Assembly: GCA_002428805.1 (NCBI GenBank)
Contig: DIXX01000028.1
Coordinates: 1 to 10,343, forward strand
DNA from: Cetobacterium sp. UBA6069
Lineage (GTDB): Bacteria; Fusobacteriota; Fusobacteriia; Fusobacteriales; Fusobacteriaceae
Length of the DNA stretch: 10,343 nt
Reading direction: 5' to 3'
The translations under genes were made by a program, and so were the position numbers. The notes below the pieces were generated by a model, which saw nothing but the letters and a program-made list of their open reading frames with translations, had not been told where the DNA came from and searched no databases. Within the stretch, counting starts at the first letter, position 1. Each line of letters starts with the position of its first letter. Of the stretch, positions 6,093 to 10,343 are shown in pieces.

Positions 6093-7751
6093 TTATCTAA
6101 AAATCTCTAAATTTGTTTTTTTATTTGAGTAGTTGAAAAATATTTCAATCACATCATTTTTATGATTTAAAACATCATACTCAAACTTTTCAAATTCAGT
6201 TTTTTTATAAGCTTCTCTTGTCGATGTAAAATTCTTTTCTGTAACAATCTCATTATACTTTTCTTTATCTTTTTTAGATATAAACCATTCTGGATAAGCA
6301 CCTGGTTTTCCTAAAAGTAAATAATCTAACTTTAAGTACTCTATAAAAATATCTTTTCCTGTAAAGTTTTTTTCCTCATAAAACTTTACTAAATGATTGA
6401 ATATCGCTACTATTTTATGGCCAACTCCCAACAGATTATTCTTTTCATAATATTCTGCAACTTCTTCAAAGAAAGTAAATGGTCTATCATAATGATTTTC
6501 AATTATATATTTTACAGAATTTTTAAACTTTTCAGAATTATAGTAATAATCTAGCATCTTCTCAAGATTTTTAAGTTTTACTAACTCGCTATAGTTTATA
6601 AAACAGTTTGATAATATCTCATATGGTGGAAACTCCATATATTTATAATCATATTCTTCAATCTCTCTCGAAATTTTTGTTCCATTTAATATTTTTAAGA
6701 ATCCTAATTGAATCATTTCAGCATCTAACTCATAAACATAGTCAAAAGAATCTTTAAAAGTCTCATATGTATCATGTGGAAGCCCTGCAATTAAATCTAC
6801 ATGTAAATGAATATTTTTTGATATAGCTTTTATATTATTTCTTAACCTTTCAAGAAGATTTCTTCTATTTATACTATTCATAGTTTCTTTGTTTATACTT
6901 TGAACTCCAATTTCAAATTGGAAATAACCTTCTGGAACCTTTTTTAAGAACTCAATAACTTCATCATCAAATATATTGGCATTTATCTCAAAATGGAATG
7001 TTACATTTTCTTTATAATTCTCTAATAAAAACTGCCAAATTCCTAAATATCTATCTTTTCTTAAATTATAAGTTCTATCTACAAATTTAACTAATTCAAC
7101 TCCTGAATTTAAGAATTTTTCCAAATCATCTTTAACTCTTTCTAAAGACCAATATCTAACACCCTTATCAATAGAAGATAGGCAATATGAACAACTAAAA
7201 GGGCAACCTCTACTTGACTCATAATAAAGTATCTTTATATTTTCCTTTAATTCCTCTTCAGTATATGGAAACGGAATTGTATCTAAATTCTCTATTGGAA
7301 ATTCATCTCCTAAATACATAAACTCATTATTTTTTAAACTAGCAACCCCTCTTTGCATCTTATCCTCTGATGTTAAAAAGTTATAAAGTACCCTTTCTCC
7401 CTCTCCAACAAGAACGTAATCTATTGCTCTATTCTCTAATAATGATTCCTCTGCATTATAACTTACTTCTGGACCTCCAAGAGTTATAATTACATCTGGT
7501 CTAACTTTTTTTAACTCTTTTATAACTCTAAACACATACTCTTTATTCCAAATATATGTTGAGAATATATAATGGTCTGCATCAAGATTAAATAGATCTG
7601 TTATTATGCTATGAACTTGATTATTTATATTACTTTCATAAAGTTCAATTTTTAAATCACTATATTTTTCTACATAACTCTTCAAATATCTAATTGCTAA
7701 ATTTGTATGTATAAATTGACTATTTATACCAACTAAAACTATTTTATCCAT
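6093..7751 (-). CDS. B12-binding-type radical SAM protein (DUF4080-like), substrate unknown
   Basis: A 552-residue radical SAM enzyme with an N-terminal Rossmann-like cobalamin-binding-type domain (about 1-130; LGGPEVSYN at 91-99, VGEGE at 115-119). The radical SAM barrel follows, with the 4Fe-4S/SAM motif CPFSCSYC giving C183, C187 and C190. Further barrel features are GVQSINKET (282-290) and IAGLP (321-325). The N-terminus LVGINSQFIHTNLAIRYL and the C-terminal half resemble the DUF4080 group; that assignment is from memory of the family. No DxHxxG motif is visible, so any cobalamin would bind without a His lower ligand, if it binds at all. The ATG has AGGAGA at 7758-7763, overlapping the mltG stop, with a gap of 10 bases, so the two are likely cotranscribed. 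Methylthiotransferase, methyltransferase or other chemistry cannot be told apart here. Confidence 0.85.
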   Translation of the reverse strand: MDKIVLVGINSQFIHTNLAIRYLKSYVEKYSDLKIELYESNINNQVHSIITDLFNLDADHYIFSTYIWNKEYVFRVIKELKKVRPDVIITLGGPEVSYNAEESLLENRAIDYVLVGEGERVLYNFLTSEDKMQRGVASLKNNEFMYLGDEFPIENLDTIPFPYTEEELKENIKILYYESSRGCPFSCSYCLSSIDKGVRYWSLERVKDDLEKFLNSGVELVKFVDRTYNLRKDRYLGIWQFLLENYKENVTFHFEINANIFDDEVIEFLKKVPEGYFQFEIGVQSINKETMNSINRRNLLERLRNNIKAISKNIHLHVDLIAGLPHDTYETFKDSFDYVYELDAEMIQLGFLKILNGTKISREIEEYDYKYMEFPPYEILSNCFINYSELVKLKNLEKMLDYYYNSEKFKNSVKYIIENHYDRPFTFFEEVAEYYEKNNLLGVGHKIVAIFNHLVKFYEEKNFTGKDIFIEYLKLDYLLLGKPGAYPEWFISKKDKEKYNEIVTEKNFTSTREAYKKTEFEKFEYDVLNHKNDVIEIFFNYSNKKTNLEIFR

Positions 7752-7761
7752 AAATTTTCTC

Positions 7762-8715
7762 CTATTTATTTTTCTTTTGAACCTCTAAATGCTCTTTATA
7801 TGTTTTTGTAAATGTATGTTTTCCAGTACTTGTAACAACAAAAAATAGATAATCTGTCTGTGCGGGATTCATTGCTGCCATAACTGAAGTATAATCTGGA
7901 TTTGAAATTGGTCCTGGAGGTAATCCTCTATACATATAAGTATTGTATGGCGAATCTATTTTTAAATCTTTATAATACATCCTTCTTTTAGAATAGTCGT
8001 ATAAATAATTTACAGTTGCATCTGACCCCAATTTCATTCCTTTTTTCAAACGATTATAAAAAACCGATGCCATAAGTGGCTTTTCATCTTTCAATTGTGC
8101 TTCTCTTTCAATTATCGACGCCATAATTAATTTTTCATAAAACATTTTTTTATCTGGATAATTTTGAGCTGGAAAAACTTTTAAAAATTGACTTAGCATA
8201 GCTTTTACTATTTCAGTTTCATTTGTATCTACAGATAAATAGTATGTCTCAGGATACAAATATCCTTCAAAATTTCCATTCGGTGTTAAATATGGAAAAT
8301 CTTTAACACTCTCTAATGCTTTTTTTAAGCCTTCCTCTGTACCTATCCCTCTATCTTTAATTAGATTTCCAATCTCCTTTATTGAATACCCTTCTGGAAT
8401 TGTTAATATGGTATACTTAACCCTTCCCTCTTCCATCATTTGTAAAATTTCCCTGTACGAATATTTTCCATTCAATTCATAAAATCCAGCTTTAATATTC
8501 TTCCCTGAATTTTTTTCATACTTTAAAAATATTTTAAAAAAAATAGAGTCAGCTATTCCTATCTGTCTAAAAGCACTATTCAAACTAGTTCCTGATTTTA
8601 TATTTACTGCAATATTATAATCTTTTTTTCCCTCTATATTTAATTTATATAATTTAAATGTAGAAAAAATTACCGTTAAAATAAGTAATAAAAAAATTAA
8701 AAACTTCTTTTTCAT
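7762..8715 (-). CDS. mltG: Endolytic murein transglycosylase MltG (YceG-like)
   Basis: A membrane-anchored lytic transglycosylase that cuts nascent peptidoglycan strands endolytically and is thought to act as a glycan-chain terminator. Residues 5-24 form one membrane anchor with a short Lys-rich cytoplasmic start. A LysM-like subdomain spans about 34-98, and the YceG catalytic domain follows. Family motifs: IPEGYSIKEI (106-115), GYLYPETY (151-158), ASIIERE (199-205) with the presumed catalytic Glu at 203, VFYNRLKKGMKLGSDATVNY (218-237), RGLPPGPISNP (263-273) and GKHTFTKTYKEH (298-309). At 317 residues it is a little shorter than E. coli MltG (340). The ATG has GGGAGAG (8726-8720) upstream. 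A terminator lies directly before this site, so expression probably needs readthrough from the helicase gene or a promoter within its 3' end. It likely heads a unit with the radical SAM gene. Confidence 0.94.
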   Translation of the reverse strand: MKKKFLIFLLLILTVIFSTFKLYKLNIEGKKDYNIAVNIKSGTSLNSAFRQIGIADSIFFKIFLKYEKNSGKNIKAGFYELNGKYSYREILQMMEEGRVKYTILTIPEGYSIKEIGNLIKDRGIGTEEGLKKALESVKDFPYLTPNGNFEGYLYPETYYLSVDTNETEIVKAMLSQFLKVFPAQNYPDKKMFYEKLIMASIIEREAQLKDEKPLMASVFYNRLKKGMKLGSDATVNYLYDYSKRRMYYKDLKIDSPYNTYMYRGLPPGPISNPDYTSVMAAMNPAQTDYLFFVVTSTGKHTFTKTYKEHLEVQKKNK

Positions 8716-8738
8716 AACACTCTCCCAATTTTATGCTG

Positions 8739-8778
8739 AAAAAAGCTGTACTTTGGTCTCCCTAGTTACAGCTTTTTT
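8739..8778 (-). terminator. Intrinsic terminator after the DEAD-box helicase gene
   Basis: On the minus strand, AAAAAAGCTGTA (8778-8767) pairs with TACAGCTTTTTT (8750-8739), ending in six T. The apical part can form ACT/AGT pairing and a GG-GAGA-CC tetraloop, giving a long imperfect hairpin. Its T run ends about 12 bases before the mltG ribosome-binding site. Confidence 0.85.
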
Positions 8779-8791
8779 TAAATCTATTTAA

Positions 8792-10343
8792 TTATCTTTT
8801 AGACTGTTTTGCTTTTTCGATTAAAGGTTTTCTTCCTTTTCTATCTTTTTGGAATACATCAACAATTGTTTCTGCTTCTACAAATGGTACAGATACGAAT
8901 GAGAAGTTCTCATATATTTCTACACCTTTTAATTTTGACTCATGTACTTTAGATTTCTTAGAGATTAAATCTACTAATTTTCTTGGAGTCATTTTATCTT
9001 TCTTTCCAAGAGCAATAAATAATCTTGTTTTACCTGTTTTATCGATAGAAACACTTTCGATATCAGAGTAGTTAGTTTCTTCTAATTCCTCTTCATAACA
9101 GTTCTTTAAGATTGCTGCAATTATTTCAATTGGAGTAGCTTCTTGGTTTAATAACTCTTTTGCCATATCATGGTAAGACTCAGCGTCTCCGTTTGATATT
9201 AAGTTAGTAACGTTATCGAATAATCTAGTTTTCTTAGCTAAGATTACATCTTTAACTCCTGGAACTTGCTCTTTTTTGATTTCAGTTTTTGTTATTCTTT
9301 GAATTTGAAGTAATTTTCTGTACTCAGAAGGAGTAATGAACGTTATAGCTGTTCCTTGCTTTCCTGCTCTTCCAGTTCTTCCGATTCTATGAACATAACT
9401 TTCTGCTTCTTGTGGTATTGCGTAGTTGATTACATGAGTAAGGTCGTTTACGTCAATTCCTCTTGCAGCAACGTCAGTTGCTATTAGAATATTTAAGTTC
9501 TTGTTTTTGAATCTCTTTAAAGTAACTTCTCTATGGTTTTGGCTGATATCTCCATGAAGACCTTCAACGTCATATCCTCTATCTTGAAGTTTTCCAACTA
9601 ATTCATTAACGTCGTTCTTAGTTCTACAGAAAACAATTCCATAGAAGTCAGCTTCGATATCAACTATTCTACATAAAGCTTCAAACTTATCTCTCTCTTT
9701 TACTTCGAAGTATATTTGCTCAGTTAAGTTTGTAGTTAACTCTTTTTTCTTAACAGCTAATACTTCATGATCTCTCATGTGAGATTTAGCTATTTTTAAG
9801 ATTTCTGCTGGCATTGTAGCAGAGAAGAATAACATTCTCTTATCGTCATTTGTTTGAGTTAAGATTTGCTCGATATCCTCTACGAATCCCATGTTTAACA
9901 TTTCATCAGCTTCATCTAATATGAAGTAATCTATGTTATTTAATTTTAAAACTTGTCTGTTCATTAAATCCATAACTCTTCCTGGAGTTCCAACAACGAT
10001 ATCAACACCTCTATTAAGTTGTCTCTTTTGTTGCTCTAATGATTGTCCTCCATAAACTGGAATTATCTTTAATCTTCTTCCATGTGCAAGCGAGTTCATC
10101 TCTTCTGCTACTTGAACTGCTAACTCTCTAGTTGGAGCTAAGATTATAGCTTGTATATGACCAGTACTCTTCTCGATTTTCTCTAAAATAGGTAATGAGA
10201 ATGCAGCTGTCTTTCCTGTTCCTGTTTGTGCTTGTCCAATTATATCCTTATCTCCATTTAATAATGCAGGTATAGTTAATGCTTGTATTGGGCTTGGTCT
10301 TTCGAACCCCTTTTCTTCTAAAGGTTTTAACGTTTTTTCAGTT
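8792..10343 (-). CDS. deaD: DEAD-box RNA helicase, DeaD/CsdA type (5' end outside window)
   Basis: An ATP-dependent RNA helicase involved in ribosome assembly, mRNA decay and growth in the cold. The frame stays open to the window edge, so 516 residues are visible and the true start is missing; the Met at 10099 is internal, because essential motifs precede it. Numbering from the edge: Q motif FERPSPIQ (13-20), motif I AQTGTGKT (38-45), Ia PTRELA (70-75), TPGR (119-122), DEAD (143-146), SAT (174-176), ATDVAARGID (about 288-297), HRIGRTGRAG (319-328). The C-terminus (about 440-495; TRLFIALGKKDKMTPRKLVDLI and onward) matches a DbpA-type RNA-binding domain, followed by a basic tail. This domain order fits DeaD/CsdA better than RhlE or CshB. 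A terminator follows the TAA. Cold induction is known for the family but cannot be judged without the 5' leader. Confidence 0.93.
   Translation of the reverse strand, partial: TEKTLKPLEEKGFERPSPIQALTIPALLNGDKDIIGQAQTGTGKTAAFSLPILEKIEKSTGHIQAIILAPTRELAVQVAEEMNSLAHGRRLKIIPVYGGQSLEQQKRQLNRGVDIVVGTPGRVMDLMNRQVLKLNNIDYFILDEADEMLNMGFVEDIEQILTQTNDDKRMLFFSATMPAEILKIAKSHMRDHEVLAVKKKELTTNLTEQIYFEVKERDKFEALCRIVDIEADFYGIVFCRTKNDVNELVGKLQDRGYDVEGLHGDISQNHREVTLKRFKNKNLNILIATDVAARGIDVNDLTHVINYAIPQEAESYVHRIGRTGRAGKQGTAITFITPSEYRKLLQIQRITKTEIKKEQVPGVKDVILAKKTRLFDNVTNLISNGDAESYHDMAKELLNQEATPIEIIAAILKNCYEEELEETNYSDIESVSIDKTGKTRLFIALGKKDKMTPRKLVDLISKKSKVHESKLKGVEIYENFSFVSVPFVEAETIVDVFQKDRKGRKPLIEKAKQSKR

Noticed and set aside
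8795..8820. TCGAAA-18-GATAAT as a possible mltG promoter within the 3' end of the helicase gene.
   Set aside because: Only partial consensus matches in both boxes and it lies upstream of a convincing terminator; not strong enough to list as a feature.
1..10343. Searched for CRISPR arrays, toxin-antitoxin pairs, insertion sequences, phage or defence genes and tRNA/rRNA genes.
   Set aside because: None seen: every substantial frame is a conserved housekeeping or envelope gene, and no intergenic gap is longer than about 130 bases.

Overview
This is an AT-rich (by eye about 30% GC), gene-dense, conserved chromosomal segment. The organism makes Kdo (KdsC), so it probably has an outer membrane with lipopolysaccharide. 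It also has low-GC codon use, strong TGnTATAAT promoters and Firmicute-like gene pairs such as tilS-ftsH. That mix points to a fusobacterium (Fusobacterium or Cetobacterium type); this is inference from protein character, not a database match.

Layout. Plus strand, left: rpsT (ribosomal protein S20, TTG start), a strong terminator, then kdsC (Kdo-8-phosphate phosphatase). A shared bidirectional terminator at 925-957 closes kdsC and the convergent minus-strand gene. Everything else is on the minus strand. Read in the direction of transcription from the right edge: a DEAD-box RNA helicase of the DeaD type (cut by the window edge), terminator, mltG (peptidoglycan lytic transglycosylase), a B12-binding-type radical SAM protein of unknown substrate, a promoter, tilS, ftsH (11-base overlap with tilS), a strong promoter and structured leader, rpsO (ribosomal protein S15), terminator, and a YibE/F-family membrane protein.

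How the genes fit together. Most are housekeeping functions for translation and the envelope: two small-subunit proteins that bind 16S rRNA early (S20, S15), tRNA-Ile2 decoding (TilS), RNA remodelling (DeaD-type helicase), membrane proteolysis (FtsH), Kdo supply (KdsC) and glycan strand termination (MltG). No gap without a gene exceeds 300 bases. There are no tRNA or rRNA genes, insertion sequences, CRISPR arrays, phage genes or defence genes.

I found no evidence for a new multi-gene system. The points most worth a second look are regulatory or architectural: a structured rpsO leader likely to be an S15 autoregulatory element; two genes (kdsC, mltG) whose ribosome-binding sites directly follow a terminator with no room for a promoter in between; an ftsH ribosome-binding site made from tandem AGG codons in tilS; a 24-base tandem repeat in an unusual N-terminal extension of FtsH; and a radical SAM enzyme of unknown function next to cell-wall and tRNA-modification genes.
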